Assembly (NCBI GenBank): GCA_016845105.1 | Contig: JAERTF010000150.1 | Location: 1 to 33,072, forward strand | Length of the DNA: 33,072 nucleotides | Reading direction: 5' to 3' | Origin: Bacteroidota bacterium | GTDB lineage: Bacteria > Bacteroidota > Bacteroidia > Bacteroidales > F082 | Shown here: in pieces, positions 15,861 through 24,482 of the stretch | How the letters are laid out: each line of letters begins with the position of its first letter | How positions within the stretch are numbered: the first letter of the stretch is position 1 | The notes under the pieces: model-generated | Told to the model about the DNA's origin: nothing | What the model saw: only the letters and a program-made list of their open reading frames with translations | Database searches by the model: none | Made by a program: the position numbers and the translations under genes

Positions 15861-18029
15861 CTAGTGCAATACTATTATCTTATTTGTTTCAAGGATAGTA
15901 TTATTTGATAATGATGCTATGAAATAAATCCCATTTCTGAGTTTACTGACATCAAGCTTATGGATTTCTAGGGTGTTGCAAATGTCAAAATCCAATTGTA
16001 AAATTCCAGATGATGAATAAATTAGGATTTTATTTGGGTTAAGGCCATTAATAACTCTAAGGTTAACACTTAGTACCGAATTTGTTGGATTGGGAAAACA
16101 TTCGAGGATGGGTGATTTAACAATATCTTTTGGTAGTTCATGAACTTCTACAGTGCCTCCACTATAAGTTTTGAATATAATTCCGTTTTCCCCCATAACC
16201 AGTCCTTCATTAGCATCAAAGAAACTAACACATGAAGCTGTTGATGTGCATGGAAAATTCAACGGGGTCCAAGAACTTCCTCCATCTGTAGTTCTTAGCA
16301 ATGTTATTTCTCTATCATCAACTGTCAAGTAACCAGTATCTGTTGTTGAGAATTCTATATCGGTCATCCAGTAATATCCTTGCAAACCATCTGTTATTGT
16401 GTCCCAATTATTTCCTCCATCCACTGTCTTGAACATAAAATTACCAATAATAAATCCAATACTATCTGTAAAAAACTTCATTTTTTTGTATGAATAATAC
16501 CCTAGGTCATCCCATAGTTCCCATGTTTCTCCCTGATTTGTAGTTCGGAGAATACAGCAATCGTCCATTATTGCCCATCCTATGGAATCATTAACAAAAG
16601 CATAGTCTGTTATATAGTTTGGTTTAAAGCTACCAATTATTGGATACCATGAATTTCCACCATCTACAGTTTTATAACATCCTGATATATCACCTTCACC
16701 ACCAACAAATCCTATTTGCTCATTTATAAAATAAACAATATCTGATCGAAACCATTCCTCTAACTCATAAGCAGACCATGATTGACCTTGATTTACGGTC
16801 TTATAAATATAACCGTGATTATCTCCAGTATAGTATCCTGTGGAATCATTTGTAAAGCAAATAGATGTCACAACAGGATTAATGTTTATTTTACTCCATG
16901 TCTCACCCCGATTGGTTGATTTGTATATATCTCCCGAAGGAACTCCTCCAGATGCTAGGTTCTCAACACCAATGAATAACAGACTATCGTTAACTTTTTC
17001 AGTGGTATTAATATTGGCCCTACATACTTTCTCATATGCTATTTCCCAGGTTGTTCCAAAGTCATTGCTTTCTAAATACTGACCATATTTTCCTACGCAG
17101 AAGCCTTTACCATCTTCTTTAAGCATAATGTCATATAAACTCCAATATGTAAAGGGCATATCACATTCGACCCATGAACTTCCACCATCCTCCGTTCTTA
17201 GAATCATATTATCATACATAATTCTGGATCCAACAGTTAATCCAATACTATCGTTGAGAAAAAATATATCAGAGATACTATTCCAATAATCAGTATAAAC
17301 CTCGTACCATGATATTCCCCCATCTATTGTCTTCAAAATATAATAATCAACACTTGAGCTTGATGAAATTCTACCACCTATGATACCAATTTCTTCATCA
17401 ATAAATTCAATGGAAGTAATTTTAAAGTTGTCAATTGCTGGTGTAATTTCAATTAGTTCCCATGAATTACCTGCATTTTTGGTTTTATAATAGTTTGAAA
17501 CACCTGATCTTCCAATGTAACCAATCGAATCATTAATATATTGTAAACTGGAACCATAAATAGGAATTGAATCCCACGTCTGACATCCATCTTTAGTAGT
17601 AAATAAAAATCCTGGCTTTAGTATGGAACCAAATAATTCATTGTGAAAAAATAGATCTGAGATATTTTGATCTCCGGAAAGTGGAATAAGCATCCAATTG
17701 GTCCCACCATCAACAGTTTTTAATAAGGTGGAATTTGATCCTGCAATATATCCAATGTATGAATCCACAAAATGAACTGCGTTTAAAGATGTAAATCTGG
17801 ATATACCATTTGGTTTATATGTAACATTCCAGTTTTCACCCATATCGTCGGAATACATTATAGATGCTCTTGATCCAATTGAGATGATACGATCGGAACC
17901 AGGTATTTGGATGATTTCATAAAGGTTAGTCTCAATAGGAGACGGTGAAATTCTGTTCCAAGGTTCAGATTGTGCAATGATTTGTGTCGTCACAAGTACT
18001 AAAACCAAGACCATTAGTAGCTTTTTCAT
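15861..18029 (-). CDS. T9SS-secreted beta-propeller protein with 13 Asp-box/YCF48-like repeats
   Basis: A 722-aa protein with a Sec signal peptide (MKKLLMVLVLVLVTTQIIAQ) and a C-terminal type A T9SS sorting domain (about 640-722: FPNPTNSVLSV, then LDVSKLRNGIYFI and a basic/hydrophobic end). Between them I count 13 copies of a (D/N)xGxxW turn about 40-60 residues apart (for example VDGGTNW, IDGGISW, EDGGSSW, NQGETW, VDGGNNW, TDGGSSW). Each follows a short segment such as DSIGY or ETGYL. This matches the photosynthesis-system-II assembly factor (YCF48)/sortilin-like propeller class. Exported through the outer membrane, then surface-attached or released; no enzymatic residues are evident. A binding or adhesion role is inference. 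Confidence 0.88.
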   Translation of the reverse strand: MKKLLMVLVLVLVTTQIIAQSEPWNRISPSPIETNLYEIIQIPGSDRIISIGSRASIMYSDDMGENWNVTYKPNGISRFTSLNAVHFVDSYIGYIAGSNSTLLKTVDGGTNWMLIPLSGDQNISDLFFHNELFGSILKPGFLFTTKDGCQTWDSIPIYGSSLQYINDSIGYIGRSGVSNYYKTKNAGNSWELIEITPAIDNFKITSIEFIDEEIGIIGGRISSSSSVDYYILKTIDGGISWYEVYTDYWNSISDIFFLNDSIGLTVGSRIMYDNMILRTEDGGSSWVECDMPFTYWSLYDIMLKEDGKGFCVGKYGQYLESNDFGTTWEIAYEKVCRANINTTEKVNDSLLFIGVENLASGGVPSGDIYKSTNRGETWSKININPVVTSICFTNDSTGYYTGDNHGYIYKTVNQGQSWSAYELEEWFRSDIVYFINEQIGFVGGEGDISGCYKTVDGGNSWYPIIGSFKPNYITDYAFVNDSIGWAIMDDCCILRTTNQGETWELWDDLGYYSYKKMKFFTDSIGFIIGNFMFKTVDGGNNWDTITDGLQGYYWMTDIEFSTTDTGYLTVDDREITLLRTTDGGSSWTPLNFPCTSTASCVSFFDANEGLVMGENGIIFKTYSGGTVEVHELPKDIVKSPILECFPNPTNSVLSVNLRVINGLNPNKILIYSSSGILQLDFDICNTLEIHKLDVSKLRNGIYFIASLSNNTILETNKIIVLH

Positions 18030-18074
18030 TTAGGTTGTTTTGTTTATAAAAGTACAAAAAATAATTGTGTAAAT

Positions 18075-18887
18075 CTAAACGGATGTTTTGGTATTCCTTC
18101 TGTATATATTAAGAATATTGTTTGCAATTTCTTCAATGGGTTTTGCAGTTACTTTAACCTTGGTCCAACTGGTATGCGGATTAAAAAGACTGCCAGCATA
18201 TCTAATTTCCTTATTTACATAATCATAACTGGAATAGCTTGGTGCGGCACCCTGTAGATACTCGTTACGAACATTTCGCAACCTTGAAAGTGTAGCTGCA
18301 TTTGTTGTTAAACAAAAAATCTTTTCAGGCGGAAGCTTGTATATAATATCAGGTAATGGCATATTGTATACTATTGGTACATTTGCCACAAGCCAACCCT
18401 TAAAAGCCAGATAAATACTTATGGGAGTTTTGAAAGTTCTGGAAACACCAAGCAATATTATTTCAGCATCAACTAATCCATCAATATTTGCACCATCATC
18501 ATGCTTAAGTGCAAACTCAGTGGTTTCTATTCTCCTGAAATAATCGCGATTAAGTCTACTAAACAATCCGGGTTTTTCTTCCGGAGTACTATGAAGAAAA
18601 TGAGAAAATCTATTTAATACAGGCCCAAGCAGGTTGATTACTTCAAGGTTATGCAATCTTGATTCATACCATATATGCTCACTTAATTCATGCTTAACAA
18701 ATGAGTGAATCAATAACCCTTTATTTTCATATGCCAATTTAATAATACTGTCAATTTCCTCAAAACTGTCCACATTAGTAAATAAATGTACCTCACTTTC
18801 AATCTTAGGATACTGAGCAAGAACCACCCTAGCTGCCTGATCTACAGTTCTACCAGTGCTGTCGGAAATTGCATATATATGATACAT
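18075..18887 (-). CDS. PPDK/PEP synthase regulatory kinase-pyrophosphorylase (DUF299)
   Basis: A bifunctional ADP-dependent kinase and Pi-dependent pyrophosphorylase that switches pyruvate phosphate dikinase or PEP synthase off and on by threonine phosphorylation; 270 aa, normal length. Seen: N-terminal ISDSTGRT (7-14), FRRIETTEFALKHDDG (117-132), and the nucleotide-binding loop GVSRTFKTPIS (147-157). Phe stands where most members I recall have Ser (GVSRTSKTP). The target enzyme gene is not in the window, so PPDK versus PEP synthase is undecided. It has a good promoter of its own: a -7 box at 18914-18921 and a -33 TTG at 18942-18944. Confidence 0.88.
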   Translation of the reverse strand: MYHIYAISDSTGRTVDQAARVVLAQYPKIESEVHLFTNVDSFEEIDSIIKLAYENKGLLIHSFVKHELSEHIWYESRLHNLEVINLLGPVLNRFSHFLHSTPEEKPGLFSRLNRDYFRRIETTEFALKHDDGANIDGLVDAEIILLGVSRTFKTPISIYLAFKGWLVANVPIVYNMPLPDIIYKLPPEKIFCLTTNAATLSRLRNVRNEYLQGAAPSYSSYDYVNKEIRYAGSLFNPHTSWTKVKVTAKPIEEIANNILNIYRRNTKTSV

Positions 18888-18913
18888 AATAGTTTGATAT
18901 AAACAATTTTTAC

Positions 18914-18944
18914 CAAATATATGAAAAATGCAGGTTAACTACAA
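18914..18944 (-). promoter_or_regulatory. Promoter of the DUF299 regulator gene
   Basis: Minus strand: TTG at 18944-18942, 20 bp, then TATATTTG at 18921-18914. This fits the Bacteroidota pattern TTG-N(17-23)-TAnnTTTG, 26 nt upstream of the ATG. Confidence 0.7.
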
Positions 18945-19001
18945 TTAAATTAATGATTCAGACTGTGTAGAGGATATTAATTTATATCAACAATTCGTTT
19001 G

Positions 19002-19583
19002 TTATCTTATTTCATAATGGTAACCAACCGAAATTGTAATGGGTAATGGTTCGGTATAATCGGTCATCAAAGGATCGTTCTTTATTTTTGTCCAGTCCTG
19101 TTCGTATTCATCAGATCTAATTGGATAAAATAAATCAATGTTAATTCCATTACGTTTAGATTTACCAAATCTCATTTCAAGCCCTGCTCCAATTGTAGGC
19201 CCAAGGTATATCTTATTATATTCATCGGCATTAGATACAGCAATGGCAACATTTGTTCCATACATGGCTGTACCATATACCCTAAACTTTTTTGAGGGTA
19301 CCTTGGGCATTAAATATCCAATGGCACCAATCTGCCAGCCAAACCCAACCAAATAGAAACCGGCTGAACCAAATATTGCCAGATGGTTTAATGGAACATA
19401 TTGAATTTGTGCACCCATAAATCCACCATAGTTCAAACCTATTCCAACGCCTAAATCAGCAATTGAATGAAAGTCGTAGTCACTCTTATCCAATGAAAGA
19501 TTTTGATACTGTGATGCTTCTTGGGAAAATCCGAATAAGGATAAAAGAAGAAAAAGAAATAAGGTTGATATATTTGGCTTCAT
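19002..19583 (-). CDS. Predicted outer-membrane beta-barrel protein, unknown function
   Basis: A 193-aa protein with a Sec signal peptide (cleavage near SLFGFSQ, residue 21). The mature part alternates hydrophobic and polar residues with many Gly and aromatic positions (LGVGIGLNYGGFMGAQIQYV, FGSAGFYLVGFGW, IGAGLEMRFG). It ends in a strand with a terminal aromatic-rich pattern (ITISVGYHYEIR), typical of small outer-membrane beta-barrels. No named family recognised; porin or structural roles are both possible. The leader contains two strong inverted repeats (see separate entries), the nearest ending 10 nt before the start codon. Confidence 0.7.
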   Translation of the reverse strand: MKPNISTLFLFLLLSLFGFSQEASQYQNLSLDKSDYDFHSIADLGVGIGLNYGGFMGAQIQYVPLNHLAIFGSAGFYLVGFGWQIGAIGYLMPKVPSKKFRVYGTAMYGTNVAIAVSNADEYNKIYLGPTIGAGLEMRFGKSKRNGINIDLFYPIRSDEYEQDWTKIKNDPLMTDYTEPLPITISVGYHYEIR

Positions 19584-19592
19584 TAAATGAAC

Positions 19593-19638
19593 ATTAGATT
19601 AATAATAAAGTAAAAATACTTCAAATTATTAATCTAAT
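19593..19638 (-). repeat. 14-bp inverted repeat forming a long hairpin before the 193-aa gene
   Basis: Arms ATTAGATTAATAAT (19593-19606) and ATTATTAATCTAAT (19625-19638) are perfect complements. The 18-nt loop holds a second nested stem (AAGTA 19608-19612 with TACTT 19617-19621). The structure ends 10 nt upstream of the start codon on the minus strand. It could hinder or stabilise the leader mRNA, be an operator, or terminate read-through; it lacks a clean U-run. Confidence 0.7.
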
Positions 19639-19655
19639 AATACCAAATCAATAAA

Positions 19656-19677
19656 TATCTTATTTTAAAATAAGATA
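19656..19677. repeat. 22-bp perfect palindrome
   Basis: TATCTTATTTTAAAATAAGATA is its own reverse complement over all 22 bases. It lies 19 bp beyond the stop of the thioredoxin-like gene and 18 bp before the hairpin above. It could be a terminator stem for the former gene (AT-only apart from two G-C pairs, so weak) or a dimeric-repressor operator. Confidence 0.7.
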
Positions 19678-19695
19678 ATTTTGATATTAACTATG

Positions 19696-20208
19696 CTACA
19701 AAAGCTTGTTAATATCTTCTACAATACCAGGGTTACTAGGGCGTTTGGCGTTATCACTTACAACATTACCTTCTTTGTCAATTAGTATGTATCTAGGTAT
19801 TGTTCTAACATTAAAACGTGAATTATACCCATTATATACCTTGCCGTTTGTTAGATAATTTTCGCCCTCGATGTTTAATTGTGAAACACCATTTCTCCAT
19901 GCCTTTGGGTCTCTATCTGATGATATGTAAACAAACACAACATCCTTATCTTTAAATTGTTCTTTTATTTTTTTTGAATATGGCATTTGATTTTTACAAG
20001 GACGACACCAACTTGCCCAAAAGTCTAAATACACAACTTTGCCTTTGTACAAATCAAGTATATCTTGAAAAGATGTTTCGGCATATTCCGGATCCTGTAG
20101 ATTTACCATGCGGCCACCATCGGGCAATTGGCCCTTAATTTCTTGTGCCATGGCACCAATCGAGAATAATATTACTATTGAAAGTGTTAGTGTTTTAAGA
20201 ATATTCAT
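19696..20208 (-). CDS. Exported TlpA/ResA-like thioredoxin-fold oxidoreductase
   Basis: A 170-aa protein with a Sec signal peptide (cleavage near GAMA-Q, residue 21), then a thioredoxin fold with the redox motif WCRPC (C68, C71) preceded by YLDFWAS. The cis-Pro region is TIPRYILIDKEG near residues 135-146. This class reduces or exchanges disulfides in the periplasm, for example in cytochrome c maturation or repair of cell-envelope proteins. The AhpC/TSA-like N-terminal part is short compared with Bacteroidota TlpA proteins with a DUF4369 domain, so this is a minimal single-domain form. Own -7 box at 20231-20238. Its partner is not identifiable from the neighbours. Confidence 0.88.
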   Translation of the reverse strand: MNILKTLTLSIVILFSIGAMAQEIKGQLPDGGRMVNLQDPEYAETSFQDILDLYKGKVVYLDFWASWCRPCKNQMPYSKKIKEQFKDKDVVFVYISSDRDPKAWRNGVSQLNIEGENYLTNGKVYNGYNSRFNVRTIPRYILIDKEGNVVSDNAKRPSNPGIVEDINKLL

Positions 20209-20230
20209 TGTTAAATCGTTTATTTAAGTG

Positions 20231-20238
20231 CAAAAATA
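20231..20238 (-). promoter_or_regulatory. -7 promoter box of the thioredoxin-like gene
   Basis: Minus-strand TATTTTTG fits TAnnTTTG, 22 nt before the start codon. No -33 TTG is seen at usual spacing. Confidence 0.55.
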
Positions 20239-20328
20239 AAATTGTTTTTCTTTCTGTTATTAAATAACATTTTAAAAACTGTTAAAGTTTTAATGTTAGT
20301 CGCGAAAATGGTAAAATCAATACAGACA

Positions 20329-20979
20329 CTATTGTTCAAAAACAAACTGAACGATATTGGCTCCCATTTTCAATGCTTCAAGTCGTTTTTCGTGAGAGTC
20401 ATTATGAACATCAATATCTTCCCATCCATCCCCTAAATCGCATTCATAGTCGTAGAAACATACCAACCTACCTTCATATATTATTCCAAATCCCTGAGGG
20501 TTTTTATCATCATGTTCATGAATTTTTGGTAGCCCCGAATCAAAATTATATTTTTGATGATAGATAGGATGATTATGGGGCAATTCTATAAAATCATTGC
20601 CAGGAAATACTTTCTTCATTTCCCGACGAATATATTCGTTTAGTCCATAGTTATCACTTATGTGAATAAAACCTCCTGATAGTAGATATTTTCTAAGATT
20701 TTCAACTTCATCGGGATTTAATATAATATTTCCATGACCAGTTAGGTGAACCAACGGGAAGCTGTATAGTTCTGCACTACCAATATTCACAGCTGGTACA
20801 TCGGTGCTAATATTTGTCTTTAGATTTTTATTACAAAACTCTATAAGGTTTGGGACTGATGTAGGGTTTGAATACCAATCGCCTCCTCCGCTATATTTGA
20901 GTATTGCTATTTTAACTTCCTGTGAATAACAAATATGCACATATAATGAAAGTGCTATAACTAGTATTGTATGTTTCAT
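20329..20979 (-). CDS. Exported DUF4159-family protein
   Basis: A 216-aa protein with a short signal peptide (cleavage near CYSQ, residue 20). The mature part matches the DUF4159 pattern: VKIAILKYSGGGDWYSNPT at the start; VHLTGHGN after a strand; then LRKYLLSGGFIHISDN, PHNHPIYHQKY, GIIYEGRLVCFYDYECDLGD and a closing helix with NIVQFVFEQ. The domain resembles a class I glutamine-amidotransferase/ThuA-like flavodoxin fold without the nucleophile, and is common in Bacteroidota and Planctomycetota envelopes; the biochemical role is unknown. Gap to the DUF5916 gene upstream is 72 bp with no clear promoter, so these two may be co-transcribed. Confidence 0.82.
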   Translation of the reverse strand: MKHTILVIALSLYVHICYSQEVKIAILKYSGGGDWYSNPTSVPNLIEFCNKNLKTNISTDVPAVNIGSAELYSFPLVHLTGHGNIILNPDEVENLRKYLLSGGFIHISDNYGLNEYIRREMKKVFPGNDFIELPHNHPIYHQKYNFDSGLPKIHEHDDKNPQGFGIIYEGRLVCFYDYECDLGDGWEDIDVHNDSHEKRLEALKMGANIVQFVFEQ

Positions 20980-21051
20980 CTATAATTAACTTTCTAATTG
21001 TTCTAACGAGTGTATCTATAAATAAGTATAAAAAAACCACTCCAAATATAA

Positions 21052-23676
21052 CTACATACTTATGCGATACGAAAACTTCATCAAAAATATATTTGTTGGA
21101 TTAACGTCAATTAGGTTAGTAAGATGTTCATCGAAGGCAAAATTGCCTGATGGAGCATTACCCGATCTTCCCTGTGACCATACTAAATATGCTGTAGATC
21201 CCGGAATATACTCCCATCTTAGTACGAAATTTGACCTAAATTCAAATACACTAAAGTCAGGATTTTCAAATTCGAATGGTAATTTTCCATCTTCAGAAAC
21301 GGTATAAGTATTATTTGCTTCATCGAAAGTAATTTCATTTTCAAGAAATACATGATATTGTTTATTAATATCCATGTTTCCGGCATCCACAACTTTAGAA
21401 AATCGCTCATAGTTGGCTGAATATATAAAAGGCTGCCCCCAATATTGTAATGAAAGCTCCGGTGTTATGCTATAGTTTATTCTAATATCCAAATTTGTGA
21501 TATTACGTGATAATGACCCTACAATATATCTTATTCCATCTTTGTTATCAACAGTTTCAATATATCTGGCAATATCATAATTAACAGAGTAGGATGGGTT
21601 TAGCGAGATTGTTAATTCATTTAATGGACGGTAAGTAATCCTAGCTCCTATATTTTGATAAAGTAGTTCGTTATTTGGATTAATATTGATTGATCCATTA
21701 ATTGAAAAAACAAGTTTTTTCCTGGAATCAGAATGAACAAATATCCATGTCCTCCAACTATCGGGAAAAACTAAGGATGGTCCTCCTCTTAACTCCGACC
21801 TATTTACATCCTTCCAGTTTCGAAAAATACCCGTATTTAAACTCCAGTAATTCACAAATTGAGCGTATCCCGAAAGACGTGCTCCCAAATTTAAATAACG
21901 ACCTGAAAAATCAAACCATGACCATTGTCTTAAACTGAAATTCATTTGTCTGAAAATAGAGAAGGGTTTGTATATTATGTAGTTAGCCCAGCTAGTTTGA
22001 CTAATGGCATCCGATCTTTGCATAAAGCCCATATCATTGACATCGATACCAGGAGAAAGCCACCATATTCTGGTTCCATATCGCCAACTTCCTCCTCCCT
22101 GTTTTCCTGCTTCAATAAGACCTCCATAACCAGATAGATTTGTAAGTGACGAATCGACAGTCCTGTGATTCATATCCGGACGCTGGTAATATCTCTGGGG
22201 TGCTAGTTGTAAATCTGTTATTGCTTTTGAGTCGCCCGAAACACTACTAAAATGAGCTTTTGCAGCGGCGTAATATTTTTTATCGCTCCAATATTGCTTT
22301 AAATCGACACCACCGGTATAAGCTGAATTCGGTAGAAATTTAAGATGATCATTGGAAATAAATCTATTTGTAGCAGTAACCATTCCACCAACAATTGTAT
22401 TTCCATTATTTATGTCCTTTTGTATTCTAATATTTAAAAAATTGGTAGTTGGTTCAACGGTTTCCTTTTTATTTATACCTAGCGAATCAATATTGGCGAT
22501 CTCTCTATTTGTTATGCTTTCCATAATACCAATTGACCAACCATTGCGAGTTTTACCGGAGAGTTTGAAAGCTGCAAGTATCCTTGTGAATTCAGGCATG
22601 TCAACATACTCATTTTCATAAATATCAGGATAATAATGTGGCCTTCTTCCAATTCTTCTCGAATAAAATAAGTTAGTTCGATTACCATCTCCCATTAGAG
22701 GGAAATCAAAAATATTACTTCCTTCTACAAAGAATGGGCGTTTTTCGCTAAAAAATGACTCAAATGCACTAATATTAACCTCGGATGGGTCGGCTTCAAC
22801 TTGACCAAAATCAGGATTTATTGTAAAATTTAAAGTAAGGTCATTTGTAACAGCAATTTTTCCATCTAATCCAGCGTTATACCCCCATTTTGTCCCCGTT
22901 GCAAATGGGTTACCTTCTACTTTATCACCTTTTTCCAAACTACCCATAATATATGGAATTAGCTCGATTTCCTTTTTTGGATTAATTTTCTTTATCCCTT
23001 TTAATTCTCCCCAATTACTAACCCAACCCGATGCATCTCTTGGTATCATTTGCCATAACGAAAGTTCTTGTTTTCTAAAAAGACGACGTGAAACTTCTAA
23101 ACCCCAAATATGATTATCAGTTTTTGCAAATCTTAATTGTGTGAATGGAATTTTCATTTCAGCAATCCAACCACTATCATCGCAACTTACTTTACCATAC
23201 CAAACTGGATCCCAGGTATTGTCTGAATTTCCGTCGTTGGAATTTATTACATCAGCCTTAACTCCAGCGGCAGTTAAATAAAAGTTAAAGCCTGTTTTGT
23301 TATCGTTATAACTATCAATACTCACGCATACCCAATCACCGGCAAAACCATCTCTTCTTGTGAGTCGCTTTTCTATTTTTTGGGGCTCTGTATCGAAGGC
23401 CCTGATAAGTACGTAGAGGTTGTTATCGTCATATAATATTTTAAAGGATGTTTTTTGAGTTGGATCTTCATATTCATAGGGTGAATATTGAGTAAAATTA
23501 CCTGACCACTCAACATTGGACCATACTGAATCCGGTAATAACCCATCAATTATGGGTGGGTCATTAATAATACGAGCAGTTGTATATTCTCTTTCCTTAA
23601 TTCTACTTTCTTGCGAGTAAAAACTAAAGTGAATAAAAAATAAGAGAAATACTACGGATATTCGTTTAGTTAACAT
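21052..23676 (-). CDS. DUF5916 outer-membrane protein with N-terminal CBM9-like domain
   Basis: An 874-aa protein from the ATG at 23676; the frame is open nine more codons upstream, but a -7 promoter box (23692-23699) lies inside them. Signal peptide MLTKRISVVFLLFFIHFSFYSQ without its last residue forms a good Sec signal. Residues about 35-210 form a CBM9/DOMON-like sandwich (IIDGLLPDSVWSNVEW, DNNLYVLIRAFD, FNFYLTAAGVKADV, GWIAEMKIPFTQLRF). The rest (about 225-874) is DUF5916, with SEKRPFFVEGSNIFDFP and LFYSRRIGR near 325-355 and a long run of amphipathic strands to the terminal MKFSYRISM, consistent with an outer-membrane beta-barrel. Function of the family is unresolved (transport or surface glycan binding are proposals). 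Confidence 0.85.
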   Translation of the reverse strand: MLTKRISVVFLLFFIHFSFYSQESRIKEREYTTARIINDPPIIDGLLPDSVWSNVEWSGNFTQYSPYEYEDPTQKTSFKILYDDNNLYVLIRAFDTEPQKIEKRLTRRDGFAGDWVCVSIDSYNDNKTGFNFYLTAAGVKADVINSNDGNSDNTWDPVWYGKVSCDDSGWIAEMKIPFTQLRFAKTDNHIWGLEVSRRLFRKQELSLWQMIPRDASGWVSNWGELKGIKKINPKKEIELIPYIMGSLEKGDKVEGNPFATGTKWGYNAGLDGKIAVTNDLTLNFTINPDFGQVEADPSEVNISAFESFFSEKRPFFVEGSNIFDFPLMGDGNRTNLFYSRRIGRRPHYYPDIYENEYVDMPEFTRILAAFKLSGKTRNGWSIGIMESITNREIANIDSLGINKKETVEPTTNFLNIRIQKDINNGNTIVGGMVTATNRFISNDHLKFLPNSAYTGGVDLKQYWSDKKYYAAAKAHFSSVSGDSKAITDLQLAPQRYYQRPDMNHRTVDSSLTNLSGYGGLIEAGKQGGGSWRYGTRIWWLSPGIDVNDMGFMQRSDAISQTSWANYIIYKPFSIFRQMNFSLRQWSWFDFSGRYLNLGARLSGYAQFVNYWSLNTGIFRNWKDVNRSELRGGPSLVFPDSWRTWIFVHSDSRKKLVFSINGSININPNNELLYQNIGARITYRPLNELTISLNPSYSVNYDIARYIETVDNKDGIRYIVGSLSRNITNLDIRINYSITPELSLQYWGQPFIYSANYERFSKVVDAGNMDINKQYHVFLENEITFDEANNTYTVSEDGKLPFEFENPDFSVFEFRSNFVLRWEYIPGSTAYLVWSQGRSGNAPSGNFAFDEHLTNLIDVNPTNIFLMKFSYRISM

Positions 23677-23691
23677 GCTAAATAAAATGTG

Positions 23692-23699
23692 CAAAAATA
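23692..23699 (-). promoter_or_regulatory. -7 promoter box of the DUF5916 gene
   Basis: Minus-strand TATTTTTG matches TAnnTTTG and ends 15 nt before the preferred ATG at 23676, excluding the in-frame ATG at 23703 as the start of the main transcript. Confidence 0.6.
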
Positions 23700-23766
23700 T
23701 CATTTTTAGCTTTTGATTTGATGGTAGTTTATAAACTTATTTAATGATTTTTTCAATTTAATTAAG

Positions 23767-23798
23767 TTGAATATTTTGACTAAAAAACGCTATATTTA
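23767..23798 (+). promoter_or_regulatory. Candidate promoter of rfbC
   Basis: TTG (23767-23769), 21 bp, then TATATTTA (23791-23798), a one-mismatch TAnnTTTG, 24 nt upstream of the ATG. It lies in the 146-bp divergent gap shared with the DUF5916 gene. Confidence 0.45.
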
Positions 23799-23822
23799 CA
23801 CAAATAAAAAATTAGCATACAA

Positions 23823-24365
23823 ATGGATATAGTAAAAACTAAAATACCAGATTTATATATAGTTAAGCCCCGTGTTTTTGAGGATAATAGAGGGTATTTT
23901 TTTGAATCATATAATAAAGAGGCATTTCTCAGAAATGGTATTGATCAAAACTTTGTTCAGGATAATGAATCAAAATCTGCAAAGGGTGTGCTTCGTGGAT
24001 TACATTTTCAAAAACCACCATTTGCCCAGGGTAAATTAGTTAGAGTAATGCGAGGTGCTGTGCTGGATGTTGCCGTCGATTTAAGGAAAAACTCTCCAAC
24101 CTATGGGCAATGGGCCTCAGTTGAGCTAAATCATGATAATAAATGGATGTATTGGGTACCACCTGGATTTGCTCATGGGTTTGTAACATTGGAAGATAGC
24201 ACAGTTTTTTTCTATAAGTGCACAAATGTTTATAATAAGGATTCAGAGGGCAGTATACTGTGGAATGATCCTGATTTAAATATCGACTGGAAATTTGATT
24301 CTCCTACTCTATCTGAAAAAGATAAAATAGCCCCATTATTTAAAGATTTTGTAAGCCCTTTTTAA
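23823..24365 (+). CDS. rfbC: dTDP-4-dehydrorhamnose 3,5-epimerase
   Basis: Cupin-fold RmlC enzyme (180 aa, normal length) converting dTDP-4-keto-6-deoxyglucose to dTDP-4-keto-rhamnose, the third step of dTDP-L-rhamnose synthesis for surface polysaccharide. Seen: FFESYN (26-31), FVQDNESKS (44-52), GVLRGLHFQ (55-63) with the catalytic base H61, WVPPGFAHGF (111-120), and Y131 in FFYKCTNVY as the likely general acid. The residues that separate 3,5-epimerases from 3-only epimerases agree with RmlC. The gene stands alone: rfbA, rfbB and rfbD are not in the window, which is less usual than the rfbACDB cluster. Confidence 0.93.
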   Translation: MDIVKTKIPDLYIVKPRVFEDNRGYFFESYNKEAFLRNGIDQNFVQDNESKSAKGVLRGLHFQKPPFAQGKLVRVMRGAVLDVAVDLRKNSPTYGQWASVELNHDNKWMYWVPPGFAHGFVTLEDSTVFFYKCTNVYNKDSEGSILWNDPDLNIDWKFDSPTLSEKDKIAPLFKDFVSPF

Positions 24366-24482
24366 TGGTTAGGGTTTATACCTTAATGTTTTCTATTGAA
24401 TCTATACGTTGTATTCAAGTATTAGTATTCTACCAAAATAAACTTATTAAGATACAACTATTTTAAGGGCTGTCGATTTTAT

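Noticed and set aside
20275..20291. Small hairpin (AAAACT/AGTTTT, 5-nt loop) after the DUF4159 gene
   Set aside because: A six-base-pair AT-rich stem without a good U-run on the coding strand is too weak to call a terminator.
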